From assembly GCA_023333625.1 (NCBI GenBank), contig CM041641.1, positions 2,063,068-2,127,067 on the forward strand: a DNA stretch of 64,000 nucleotides. Direction: 5' to 3'. Below the pieces are notes generated by a model that saw nothing but the letters and a program-made list of their open reading frames with translations, ran no database searches and was not told the DNA's origin. Below are positions 48,862-59,964 of this stretch, piece by piece (within the stretch, counting starts at the first letter, position 1; the number at the start of each line of letters is the position of its first letter). Origin of the DNA: Bothriochloa decipiens (Eukaryota; Streptophyta; Magnoliopsida; Poales; Poaceae). The translations under genes and the position numbers were made by a program.

Positions 48862-49800
48862 ATGGAGGCTCCGCTCCTCCTCCCCGTCTCCACCGCCCCC
48901 GGCGCCTCATCCTGCGTCGACATCACCACCGCCGACGACGCCGCGCCATCGGGCCGTCCGGCGGCCTCCTCTTCCTCCTTCCCTTCCACCCACAGTTTCG
49001 TGCTCCGCGTGGCGGCCGTGATCACCGTCGCGTGCGCGTCCCTGTTCGCACAGCACGAGGCCGGGAAGGGCTTCGCCGTGGCCGTCGCGAACGACGCGCC
49101 GCGCGGCAGCGTCGCGGGGCGGCGGTTCGACCTGCTCTTCGTGTCCAACGGCCGCGCCGAGCGCGCCCTCCTGCACGCCAGCCGCGGCGTCGAGCGCGCG
49201 CTGTTCCCGGACCCGTCGTTCCCACGCAGGTACGTCCGCCGCGTCACCGTCCGGATGGCCGGCCACAACCTCACCGCGGGCGATGTTGACGCCACAGTGC
49301 ACGCCGCGGCGCCCGGGGAGTATGTGGTCACCCTGAGCCCCGGCCTCGTCGCGTCGACCTCCGCCGGCTCCACCGCCGACGCCGTGGCCGCCGCGCTGCG
49401 CCGCGCCGTCGCGCGCATGTGGCTCTGGGACGGCCGCGGCGCCGCACCGGCCCGCGTCACCGAGTCCATGGTCGAATACCTCGCCTCCGTCGCCGCCGGC
49501 GAGACGGCGGCGACACCACTGTCGACCGAGGACGGGCACGGGTGCAGCATGTCGACGGCGCTCCTGAGGCACCTGGAGGCGCGGCGCGAGGGCTTCGTGG
49601 CGCGGTTGAACCGCGCGATGAAGGACCGGTGGAGCGACGCCGTCGTGGACGCTGCGCTCGGCGCGCCGGCCCGGCTCGCCTGCGCGGCCGCGACGACGAC
49701 GCCGCCGCCGCCTTTGACCGGCCAGCACGACCCCACCACCGCCTCGCTGGCCGGCTCCACGTCGGACGCCGCCGCTCGTGGGTCCAGCGTGGCAATGTGA
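48862..49800 (+). CDS. Basic secretory protein-like protein, single exon
   Basis: 312 residues. The ATG at 48862 follows CCACACCA and starts MEAPLLLP; an in-frame upstream ATG at 48724 would add 46 residues of poor quality, so I prefer the inner one. Residues 46-63 form one hydrophobic segment (FVLRVAAVITVACASLFA), a signal anchor or late signal peptide. From about residue 88 it follows the plant BSP family: RFDLLFVSNGRAER, the VRRVTVRMAGHNLT block, GEYVVTLSP, and MVEYLASVA. In canonical members a zinc site of HExxH type occupies the helix before the Trp-rich WxW; here that helix reads RRAVARMWLWDG (180-191), with no His or Glu. It is therefore likely not an active peptidase. Family members are linked to stress and defence. 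The tail (from about 270) is Ala/Thr/Pro-rich and probably unstructured. Confidence 0.82.
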   Translation: MEAPLLLPVSTAPGASSCVDITTADDAAPSGRPAASSSSFPSTHSFVLRVAAVITVACASLFAQHEAGKGFAVAVANDAPRGSVAGRRFDLLFVSNGRAERALLHASRGVERALFPDPSFPRRYVRRVTVRMAGHNLTAGDVDATVHAAAPGEYVVTLSPGLVASTSAGSTADAVAAALRRAVARMWLWDGRGAAPARVTESMVEYLASVAAGETAATPLSTEDGHGCSMSTALLRHLEARREGFVARLNRAMKDRWSDAVVDAALGAPARLACAAATTTPPPPLTGQHDPTTASLAGSTSDAAARGSSVAM

Positions 49801-51915
49801 GGCCGAGAGAAGAGGGCTGTCCTGGTATTGTACGTGCCCATGTGCGCCACGCATTCCGGTGTATATTGATTAAAAGCAAACCACGCCATCAGCGCCGGCT
49901 GATCTCGACCTGTAGGCCATGGCCGCGGCCCTAATGGTGGCTGGAGGTGAGTGGGTGGTCGCTGTCATGCATGGTACCTCGTTTTGTTTCATTATGCGCC
50001 ATTGTAGATGATGTTTGAGCTCCACAGTTGCTTGTAAATGGTGGTGGTAGTACTATGGTTACATGTCATACCAAACGTGATGTGTGAAATAGATTTTTGT
50101 TGGTGACGTGGATGATCGTGGTGGTTGATAATGATACGAAGAAGGTTCTAGGGCTTCTGATCTGTGGCTTAGCAAAACCCAGCGGCCCCAGGTGCCGGTG
50201 ACGCGTTCTATCGATCGCTGTCAGTGATCAGAGCGATGCTCTCGCGTAGTACATATGAATATGATCCATTCATGGCTAGTGGTTATATTTTTTTAATAAT
50301 TGCGAGTGGTTATAGGTGACGAAGGACGTGATATTTTGCGAGAAATGTAGGACTGCAGAGTTGAGAAGTGATCGATTGATCCCAAAAAATGATCAGGTCG
50401 ATCCGTGTGAGGCTAGGTTGGAGTCGCCTCAGCAGTGAATTTGTGATCCACAGAAACACCGACCAAACCAAGCCATCCAGATTGGCCAAAATAGAGAATA
50501 CTTTGAGTTTCATGTTCAACCTAAAAAAAATTAAACTAATTTCAAAAGATGGAAAACTGAAATTCAGAGCGACAAGATTCTGCACAATTTTGCCAATTTG
50601 CCATGGAGAGAGCAGGCAGGCGGGCAGGCAATCTGCACTTGGCAGTTGGCTGCTGGTTGCTACTACTCAGTCACGCATGACTTCAATTCGTATAGAGCAA
50701 CTTGCAGCATTTCTTGCGCGGTCTGCACACTGCACTTTAACGATTAGTTGTGGGCACGGGATGGATCCGAGTCAGCCGCCATGTGGAATTCTGAATCAGA
50801 AAGGACCAGCTACAATAATACATAGTAGTATACAAGTTGTACGTGCATTATTGCTGAATCCAACCAGTGTTGACGACAAAGATAAGCCATTAAGCCACAT
50901 TATATTATTGGCAGATCAAGAGAAAAATTGTTCGTTTAGGGAACTTTTTGGGATGTAGGTGATCGACACCGTGCCACCGTGGCAGTTAGTATGGTCCCAA
51001 AAGGGTGAGGTTCCTGCTCACCTCGCTGGAAAAGTTCAGAACTCTGAACGCGACTGCCGATGCATCCTGCTCCATTTCTTCAGAAACGAGTGCTGAACTT
51101 ATTCCAGCTTCGACGTTAAATATGCCCCTTTTTTCCTTTCCGAGAATGTTGATGTGCTGCGTCGTGATCTGAAGAATGTGCAGCTTTGCAGCCTCTCGAC
51201 GTTGAACTCTCTGAAAACTACGGCCAAGTGGACTCGATCGTTGTATTATGCCTGTCACTCTGTCTTCTCTCTGTGTGTGTATGACTTGGACAGCATTGGT
51301 TTGCTGTCTGTAACTCTGTATGAAAAAACCCCGTATATATGAGCTGTTGGTGGTTCCTTTATCCTCCATCTTCGTCGGTTCCTTATACGGCAACCAGCCT
51401 CGTGCTTCTCCATTCCAGCTACATTCCTCCAGTTTCTTATTGCACAGAGCAACTTGTGTTTTCTTGTATTGTGTACAGAGCAAACGGAGTACACAGACAT
51501 GTGGTCAATGGCCCCAGACATGATGCGTGTAAGGAATATGGTTGAGAATAAACAACAGCAATAATGCAAGCACGCCAGAGGACACCGTCGGAGCTAAATG
51601 CATACATTAAAACAAGAATCCATTTCCATATTTGAAAAAAATCAAGGGCAATGCTTATCAGGTAACCAGGTAGGTACACATGCAAATCATATCACATGTA
51701 AACATGATATGGTAGTCAAAATTTATCAAGTCAGAAGATACAAAATAAAGAAAAAAGATTTGTCATGTCAGTCTGATCTTGCAAGTATCAATCAAATCGA
51801 GAAAAACAATTTTTTATATTAAAACTTACATCACTTATCCTATTTTATAGAAATAAAAAATATATTTTTTATCTGAGAAATGATCGACTCTTACTTGGAA
51901 GTACCACAGTAAAGC
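49801..51915. other. Intergenic, no firm gene
   Basis: Presumed 3' UTR of the BSP-like gene, then mixed sequence. A 165-codon minus frame at 50986-51483 and a plus frame nearby (starting near 50998) have no family resemblance. No element ends were seen. Confidence 0.4.
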
Positions 51916-53080
51916 TCAAAACCATTGTGCAGGATTCAAAGAAAGGAAGAGGTTTTGAATTTCGATTGCAACGTCGGAAGGGGAGAGGTAGGATTGATGT
52001 TGAGGTGAAGAAAAAGTGCACCACTTGCGCCGAGTAGTCCACCATCCTGTCAGATTCAGCCCCTCATTCCTCGCAATGGGTTCAATAATGCCAAGTTCCG
52101 CCGCTATCTGTTGTAGATCGTAGAATTTTTCAGACCTGGACGCCAAGTCTGAAAACTGCTCGCAAGAGGCTGTGAGCCTTGGGAAGGAAACTGCCGTGCA
52201 CTTTTTCCTCCCCAGTCATCAGTGCTGCCTGTTGGAGTTGTTCCAAATTCACTCCAGGATATAAGCCGGCTTCTGACGGAGCGAAGCGGAGGCCCGTCGC
52301 CGGAGACTTGGGCCGGAGCGTAGGGTTTCGTGGAGACTAGATTATCTTGTAAGCCGCCACAGGCGTATAACCCAAACTCTTAAGATAGTGAGATTGTTGC
52401 TGGCTGGTGCCCGTGGTTTTTTCCCTTCGTATTGGAGAGATTTTCCACGTTAAATCCTGTATCTCCACTGTGATTAATTTCGTTTTACTTCATATTCCAT
52501 ACGTCATCCATAACACTGCCCACACTGGCACGCAAGAGTACTTGGCTATGGATGCTTCAGCAAACAGTGACGCATAGTACTAATGTGCGATGAGCTCATC
52601 ATCACTGCAGCACATGTAGGTGTAGTAGTAGACTAGTAGGGGTCCCAAATGTGTCAAGCATACTATCAATCAGATTCAGATCAGCAGCTCAACGAGGGGA
52701 TTGATGATCACCCTCCAATTTCTGTCTGACAACTCGGCAATCTTGTCCTGAATGGAACCAGCGTCACCTGCTGCACGCTAACACCAACCGAACCGCCGTT
52801 TGTGTGGTTGCAACATGGTTGGCCATGAGTGTTCGAGAGGCATTAGTATAAGCCGAATCATTGACCACTGAAGTGAAAAAAATTCTGACTGAAATATGAT
52901 AATAAGCACTACTATCCTATTAGCAAGCAAACACCTGAAGCAATGCAAAGCTCAACATTTCGTCCACGCTGTAAGCATATGGCTTGTCAGCAAGCTTTCC
53001 TACAAGCACCCACCACGGTACATGTCCTAACTGCATTCTCGGTGCCATGTAGATTATGTCTTTATTTTTGGATGCCATAG
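51916..53080 (-). pseudogene. Remnant of an unidentified multi-exon gene, split by a solo LTR
   Basis: Minus-strand pieces look coding. One runs from about 53080 to 52934 (contains YMAPRMQLGHVPWWVLVGKL and ends ...SFALLQ at a CAG-GTGTTT donor). A second is 52555-52516 (KYSCVPVWA), directly continued after the LTR by 52224-51916 (LMTGEEKVHGSF, then in another frame LTASCEQFSDLASRSEKFYD and QQIAAELGIIEPIARNEG). The frame change between the last two parts (near 52180) and the inserted LTR indicate a dead copy. I do not recognise the protein family. Confidence 0.4.
52230..52515. mobile_element. Solo LTR, 286 bp
   Basis: Starts TGTTGGAGTTG, ends CATAACA, and is flanked by an exact 5-bp duplication CTGCC (52225-52229 and 52516-52520). 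No retrotransposon body is attached. If one CTGCC copy is removed, the coding-like sequence on the two sides reads on in one minus-strand frame. Confidence 0.8.
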
Positions 53081-53212
53081 TTTGTATGTAAAAGCTAATG
53101 AATTGAGAAGCCAAAGCTTCATAAACAAAAAGGGATTTTTTACAGCACCACACCTGGGCCGCACCAAGAACCAAGAGGAGCCACGGAGGAGCAAGCGAGC
53201 CCGCAAGAAGAA

Positions 53213-53438
53213 TGTAAGAGCCCACAGCCCCGAATGGGCTTGTAACCGATGTGAGGCCCAAGAAGGGATTTACTTCAGGCAGTAGATAAGGAGAGTGCGG
53301 TGGAGCTTGTCTCCCATCTATCTATCTTGTAAGAGAAGTAAAAAACTGAAGAGAGAGAGAGAGAACCGGGACCTCGTTGGTCACCGGCGGTGAGTGTGTT
53401 GGCCGGAGTTCGGCCAAATATACTGCGAGTTGCTAACA
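53213..53438 (+). repeat. Putative 5' LTR of the gypsy element
   Basis: 226 bp with TG...CA ends, placed directly before a primer-site-like sequence and 100 bp before gag. There is no second copy in the window to confirm it. Confidence 0.5.
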
Positions 53439-53538
53439 TACCTGGCAATAGAGACAAGATCCTACGCGCCGCAGTGTTCTGGAGCCTGCGCCGCACACCC
53501 ATCCTCATTTTACCCGCCTCCAGCGAGCCCGGGGCGCC

Positions 53539-54122
53539 ATGGACCCGGTCATCAAGCAATCGCTCGAGGAGATGCTCAAGCGGTTCGAGGAGCTCGACGC
53601 GCGCGTCGCGGATCGCTGGGAGCGTGTGGATCGTCGGCTTGCTGATGCGGCGGCGGCGATTGACAAGCGCGACGACAACTTCGAGCGCCGGATCGGGGCT
53701 CTGGAGGAGTTCTCCAACGAACAATACACCGCCTCTATCGTCGCCGACAACTGGGGCGGCCACTTCGACGCCCGCCTCTCCGAGTTCAATCAACGCCTCT
53801 TCGACCTCGAGTGTGTTCATGCGGTGGACTGCAAGGACGAGCGCGACGCACGGGTGGCGAATCTGGAAGCAGCGATCGATGCTCTCAACGACTGGCGCCC
53901 GTTCATCGACGGCCACATCGACAACCTTGGGTTCCATCTGCGTCGAGCGGAACTCTCAGGTACTGCGCGGCCACCACACCATCCATGGCCGGCGCACGAT
54001 GAGTCGACTGCCGCACGCCCACCTGCCGGCATCACGATCGACTGGCCCAACGGGCACTGCGTCGAATCCGCTAAACGGGTTCCGGCCTATGGATCGGTAA
54101 CGACCATAGTGCCATGCCCGAC
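53539..54122 (+). pseudogene. Gypsy gag, N-terminal part
   Basis: An open frame from MDPVIKQSLEEMLKRFEELD to 54122, rich in charged heptad-like repeats (coiled-coil, about residues 5-110). It is cut in the ...YGSVTTIVPCP region by the nested LTR, whose first bases supply the stop. The missing gag part resumes at 57095. Confidence 0.8.
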
Positions 54123-57094
54123 TGTAACACCCTAAATTTTGGCATGTTTTTAAATAGTCAAAAATGATTTAATTTTGCATTTGGTGGGCATTTAACATAG
54201 GCAAAATAAATATTTTAATAAATTAAAAATATATCGGGCTAGATACATGTATGTGCATACATACCGTTGCACAAGTTTTTGATGGTTGTTTGAACTTGTT
54301 GCCTAACTTTTGCTCCCTAGAGGACCCTGGCCAACCCTAGCCCCTTCTGGCCAAGTATGGCCAACCCTGGCCACAAGTGGCCACCTCCGGCCAGCCATGG
54401 CCAGCATTGGCCAGCCATGGCCAAGGCAACGGCAGCAGCGGCCGGCCACAGCGGCCAGCTCTGGCCACCGGCGGCCATAGGCCAGCCAGGCCAGCCCTGC
54501 CGTGCGACAGGCCGCGAGCCCGCCAACCAGCCCGCCAAGCGCAGCGCGCGCCTACCGCCATCTTGGGCCGAGCGGCCCAGTTAGCCCGCACAACCGTCGG
54601 CTGCGTGTCTTCCATCCTGGGCCGACAGGCCGGCCCATCAAGCTGTCACTCCACCGCGTCTCGCCGACAGGTGGGTCCCATCCTACGGGCCCACTCGTCA
54701 GCCGTCGCCCGCTGCTCCGCTCCGCGTCGCGCCCGCCGTCGCCGAAGCCGTCTCGGGCACGCCACCCGAGGATCCCCGTGGCTATAAAGGGCAATGCCTG
54801 AGTGCGCCGCCCTAACCCTAGGATGCTGCCGCCACCTTAACCCTAGCCGCCGTCGGATTTCGCCGAGTCGTCGGAACCCTAGCCGCCGTTGTCGTCGATT
54901 TCCGCTGCCGCCGTTGAGTTTCGTCCCACCGCCTTAGCCGTCAAGGTGAGCACGCAACGAGCTCCGTGGGAACGCGAGGGTCATGAAGATGCCCTCCGTG
55001 GCTACTCTCACTTTCCCCGTGCGCCACCTTAGGAGCACCGATCGCCGCCGATGGCGCCGCCGTCGCTCGGAGCCGCCTCCGGTCACCCGCTGCCGCCATT
55101 GACCCCACCTTCGGGTCTGTGAGCTCGCACCACGTCTCCCCGTGTCCTTCGGGTAGGCTGTCATGTCCCGTAGATGCCGCACCACTGCTCGCCGGCGAGC
55201 CACCGCCGCCGGCAGCTGTTCTCTGGGCGGCCGACACCGCTCGGTCCACGGTGGACCGATGGACTCACTCCACGGCCGTGGTCCACAGCCGGTCCATGAA
55301 CCCAAGCGCTCCCATGCCGCCATGTGGCGTCAACGCCGTCAACGCCCGGCCGTCGCTGGCATTTTGTAGAAAAGTCCTTGTCTTTTTCCTTAATTACTAT
55401 TTAGTCCTTAGCAGTTCAAAAATATTTAGTTTTCAACCCTGACTTTTGAAGTTTAGACCCTAATATTGTTTAGGCCATAACTTTCACGTTTTAACTCCGT
55501 TTGGGTCTGTTCAAATTTCGTTAGATTCATAATTTCATAACCTACACAGTGATGCCACTATTGAAGTATTTTGGAAACTTTATATTTTTAGTCCATATTT
55601 AATGTATTTATTTATCTATAGGAAATCTTTGAAAATTCATAACTTTGCCGTTGTGAACTTGACGTCTGTGTGATCATAGCAGTGAGTAGAATAGTTTTAT
55701 AAATATTTTATTCTATTTTAATGACATTGGTGTACTATTCCTCTAATAACTCTTGGTTTGCTTCGTGTATGTATGCTCGATTGGATTGCTTGGTGTTGAT
55801 TGTTAATGTCGAGTTCAGACGGTGAGGGTTTTATTGAGCAAGGTTACTTTGAGGATCAGCCGGACCAGCAAGAATTTGTGAATCAATGCAAGTATAGCAT
55901 GGATCTTCCTTGTTACCTATGCACTCTAAATAAATACTACATTTGCATGTGTCCATTTGATGACCCTAGAGATTATAACTAGATATTGTTATGTTGATTC
56001 CTTGACACCATTGGGTTGCATTGGGTAGCCATGATACTAGTGCTTAAATGAATATCATGATCTTGCGACTTGATGAGTAATTGTGTCATGAACAGTAATA
56101 ATGAATTTTAACAACCTGAGGGCTAATCAGTAACAGAACCTCTGGGATTTACAGTACAGCTGTGAGGGCTATATGGCTCTGGCTTTAGCTCAGTATGAGG
56201 ACCTTTTCTAGCTTGCTAGCGGTTTCCTTAATGGCGCAAGAGGGGTGTCTTTCGGGTTGGGTGTAGTTGGATCCCTGTCTGCATGCATATAGGCTGCGGT
56301 TTTGTGCCATCAGAAGGGGGATACTACATTCGTAGGGCACAGAAACCTCAGCGGCCCTAACATGTTAGACGAAACTTTGAAAGGCTTCATAGTGAACCCT
56401 GCCGGTCTTCCTTGGTAGTGGGCTAAGAGGTTGGCCGCCTCGGGAAAAAGGGTAACTCATGACTCACAATGAAAGTGTACACCTCTGCGCAGAGTTTAAT
56501 AAACTGGTATACTAGCCTTGCTCAAGGACACGAGCGGCCTTGGAATCCTTACACTAATGATGATCTCTCTTGTCATGCTAAAATGTTCATTCATCTACTG
56601 TTGTGTTTATTATTCATTTATGAGACACTCATCATGATGGTTTTGGGAAATACTTGCTACCTTGATGCTACTTAATTGCTCAAGTTGATAATATTATAAA
56701 AGCTAAATACAATCAAATAGTGTCAGCTAATTGAGCCTCATTAACCCATGTTATGCTTGTTGAGTACGGTTGTGTACTTACGCTTGCTTTACTTTCAATT
56801 TTGGAAAATCCCAGATGGGTAACAGATGAAGGTTAGAATGAGAGCTATCATGATGAGTACTAGGCTTGGTGTTCACCAGTTGACGTGTCTCTGTGGAAAG
56901 CTTCCGCAATAAAGATATCTATTAGTTATTTATTTATTTATGTGCAAGACTCTGTAATGAATATTGGTTCGCTATGTAATAAACAGGGTGATGATACTCT
57001 GTGTAATTTGTCTTCTTATATGTGTGACTGTTCCTACGACGCATATAAGGCTATTTATACATTCTATTTTTATCCTTAAAAATGGAGTGTGACA
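54123..57094 (+). mobile_element. Very long solo LTR (2972 bp) nested in gypsy gag
   Basis: Begins TGTAACACCC and ends GTGTGACA, so ends are imperfectly inverted with TG...CA. Flanking 5-mers are CCGAC and CCGGC, a target duplication with one mismatch. Gag sequence is collinear on either side, which fixes the limits. A TATA box (GCTATAAAGG, 54781-54790) lies about 660 bp in, followed by a GC-rich leader with repeated AACCCTA, as in large grass gypsy LTRs. There is no coding domain. Confidence 0.75.
54320..54500. repeat. Degenerate TGGCCA-rich array in the long LTR
   Basis: About 20 copies of GGCCA/TGGCC at irregular 8-12 bp spacing within 180 bp (for example CAGCCATGGCCAGCATTGGC). It reads as Ala/Gly/Trp-rich frames in both directions that are not genes. 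Confidence 0.8.
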
Positions 57095-59932
57095 CCGGCC
57101 AATGGTATGAATCATACCCATCCTCATACTTCGAATTGCGATGCTTATCCTGTGCCAGTAGGTCATCCCCCTCCTCATGCATCCCATCACAACCAGACTT
57201 CGCACACCATAACATGCACAACCCAGATCTCGGCCACATACCTAAGATGCCTTTCCAAAAATTTGATGGTGAAGATCCGCAATATTGGATGACTTGTGCA
57301 TAGAATTGCTTCGATATGTACTTCGTCCATCCTTCTATCTGGGTCAAGTGCTCTACTATGTAGTTCATTGGTCCTGCCCGGTGCTGGTTCCAGTCTGTGG
57401 AACGCAAAATGGTGGACAAGAGCTGGCCTAATTTCTGTTGCATGATTCATGAACGTTTTTGCCGTGATCAGCATGAACTTCTCCAACGCCAATACCTTCA
57501 CATCAAACAAACCTCCATTGTCCAGGATTACATGGATCGCTTTATTGATCTCATTGAACACCTCTCAGCTTACACTCCCAACCCTGATCATGTAGCTTAT
57601 GTGCAATGTTTCATCGATGGGCTTCATGATGATATTCGAGCAATACTTTATGTTCATCGTCCCAAGGATTTGGACTCTGCGTGTACCCTTGCTCTTATAC
57701 AGGAGGAGGCCCTGGAGCCCGAGAGACGGTGTGAAGTTCACCGAGCTAACGGTGCTGGTTATCCAAGGGGAGTGGCTACATGCGGTGCACCCCCAGCACT
57801 GTCTCCTGCTCCTCGCCCGGGCGGTATTTAGCCGGGAGAGGACATGCGTCCTCCAGAGGATCATCGCCCCCAAGCTCACCCGCTGGACGAGAAGTTCCTA
57901 TCTCTTCACAATTACCACAAGGCGCACGGTCTTTGCATCCATTGTGGTGAACGATGGCAACCAGGCCACAAATGTGCGCCTGCTCTGCAGCTACATGCTC
58001 TCCAGGAGGTCTGGTCAGCTTGCCAAGATGATTTTGAGCTCCTGAAGAAACTACTACACCATCTCAGATTTTCATGGCTCTATCCTCTGCAACGGTTACT
58101 GCTACTACCGCTCTCAAGACTCTTCAGCTTCAGGGGGTGATTGAAGGTTTAGACGTCCTGATTCTTGTGGACTCTGGCAGTACCAATTCATTCATCTCTG
58201 AGTCCGTGGCGCAGAAGCTTCAGGATGTCCATGCTCTGCAGTCCCCTGTTTCCGTCAAGGTGGCCGATGGCAATACAGTGCAATGCACTCAGGAGATTCC
58301 CATGGCAGTCTGGTCAGTGCAAGGGTATGATTTCCACTCCAACCTCAAAGTCGTGCCCCTTGCCACTTATGATATGGTCATTGGCATGGACTGGTTAGAG
58401 GCCTTCTTCCCTATGAAGGTTCATTGGTCTCAAAAATGGATTGCTATTCCTTATGGTGCTACGCAAGTGTTGCTGCAGGGTGCTCAGCCACCAAATTTGG
58501 AGACTTCTGTTGTTCAAGTTTACAGCATTGCCAGTGATGCAGCGGTGGGTCCATCCTCAACGGTTGCCCCGTAAGTGCAGTTCATGCTCGACGAATTTGC
58601 TTCAGTTTTTGCTGAGCCTACAGGGTTGCCACCTCGACGCCATTGTGACCACCGGATTTCCTTGATTCCAGGCGCCACTCCTATCTCTTCTCTCCCATAC
58701 CGCTATACACTGGTGTTGAAGTCTAAGATAGAGAAGCAAGTGATAGAGATGCTTCAGTCCGAGATCATCTATCCCAGTACCGGTGCTTTTTCTTCACCTG
58801 TCTTGCTGGTCCGTAAGAAAGATGGGGAATGGCAATTTTGTGTTGACTACCACAAGCTGAACGCTCTCACAGTGAAGTCCAAATTCCCAATTCCCGTAGT
58901 CGATGAGTTGCTAGACGAACTTGCCCACGCCAAATGGTTTTCGGTGCTTGATCTTTAGGCCGGTTTCAATCAGATCAGGCTTGCCCCGGGAGAGGAATTC
59001 AAGACTGTGTTTCAAACGCACTGGGGACAATTTGAGTACTCAGTCATGTCTTTTGGTCTTACTGGCGCTCCTAACACCTTCCAAGGGGCCATGAATAATA
59101 CTCTCTGGCCTGTCCTGCGCATCTACACCATCGTCTTCTTCGACGACATTCTGGTCTTCAGCAGTTCCTTTCAAGAGCATATTGTCCACCTTCGTCAGGT
59201 CCTTCCGCTTCTAGCTCACGATAAATGGCAAGTCAAGCTGTCCAAATGCCGATTTGCATAGCAAAGCATAGCATACTTGGGACATGTGATCGGTGTAGAT
59301 GGAATCTCTACCGATCCCAGCAAGGTGGAGTCCATTTGCAACTGGCCAGTGCCCTAAAATGTGAAATTGCGTAGTTTTCTAGGTCTGGCAGATTACTATC
59401 GCAAGTTTGTTCACCACTTTGCAGTTTTGGCTCGTCCTCTTACTGACTTACTCAATAAGGGTTCCTGTTCATTTGGACATCAGCTCATGACACAACGTTC
59501 TCTACTTTGCAACAGGCCTTAGTATCTGCTCCAGTACTGGCACTGCCAAATTTCTCCAAAACCGTTCTCCATCCAGACTGATGCAAGTGACTCTGGCGTG
59601 GGAGCAGTTCTTCTCCAGGATGGGCACCCTCGGCACCCTCTCGCTTTTTTTAGTAAAGCTCTCAGCCCTCGCACCTGTGGTCTTTCCACATATGACAAAG
59701 AGTATTTGGCTGTCCTAGTAGCTGTCGAGCAGTGGCACTCTTATCTATAGCATGCAAAGTTCGTGATTTTTACCGATCAACGCAGCCTAGTGCATCTCAC
59801 TGATCAGCATCTTCACACCCCATGGCAGCTCAAGTTATACGCAAAGCTGGCCAGCCTCCAATACAAGATGGTCTACAAACTGGGAGCTTCCAACCAGGCG
59901 GCAGACACTCTGTCTCGCCATCCATTCCCCTG
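57095..59932 (+). pseudogene. Gypsy gag C-terminus and pol fragment
   Basis: Gag continues with KMPFQKFDGEDPQYW (57250-57295) and the retrotransposon gag domain (57397-57740), then a CCHC knuckle CIHCGERWQPGHKC (57932-57973). Protease has VDSGSTNSFI (58168-58197). Reverse transcriptase (58575-59260) shows the VLLVRKKDGEWQFCVDYHKL block and FFDDILVF (59139-59162), where family members usually have YxDD. RNase H begins with QTDASDSGVG (about 59570) and ends near ADTLSRHPFP with a stop at 59930. In-frame stops occur at 57301, 57361 and 58956, plus several shifts. Integrase is absent. Confidence 0.85.
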
Positions 59933-59964
59933 AGACAGCTCAATGCTATTTCTTCATCCACGCC

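Larger units (their letters stand above)
53213..59932 (+). mobile_element. Ty3-gypsy retrotransposon, decayed, truncated and nested
   Basis: A putative 5' LTR (53213-53438, TGTAAGAG...GCTAACA) is followed by TGGCAATAGAGA (53443-53454), a degenerate match to the TGGTATCAGAGC primer site. Gag starts at 53539. Gag is interrupted by a 2972-bp insertion (54123-57094) and continues to the zinc knuckle, protease, reverse transcriptase and RNase H. No integrase and no 3' LTR are found: sequence changes abruptly after 59932. Stops and frameshifts are frequent, so the copy is inactive. Confidence 0.85.

Noticed and set aside
48771..49889. 372-codon minus frame, longer than the BSP-like gene itself
   Set aside because: It is the antisense shadow of the BSP-like coding sequence, whose plus frame carries the family motifs.
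50986..51483. 165-codon minus frame
   Set aside because: No start context, no domain and no supporting splice pattern; composition is that of the surrounding spacer.
54337..54801. Ala/Pro/Trp-rich frames on both strands
   Set aside because: They come from the TGGCCA array and GC-rich leader of the long LTR.
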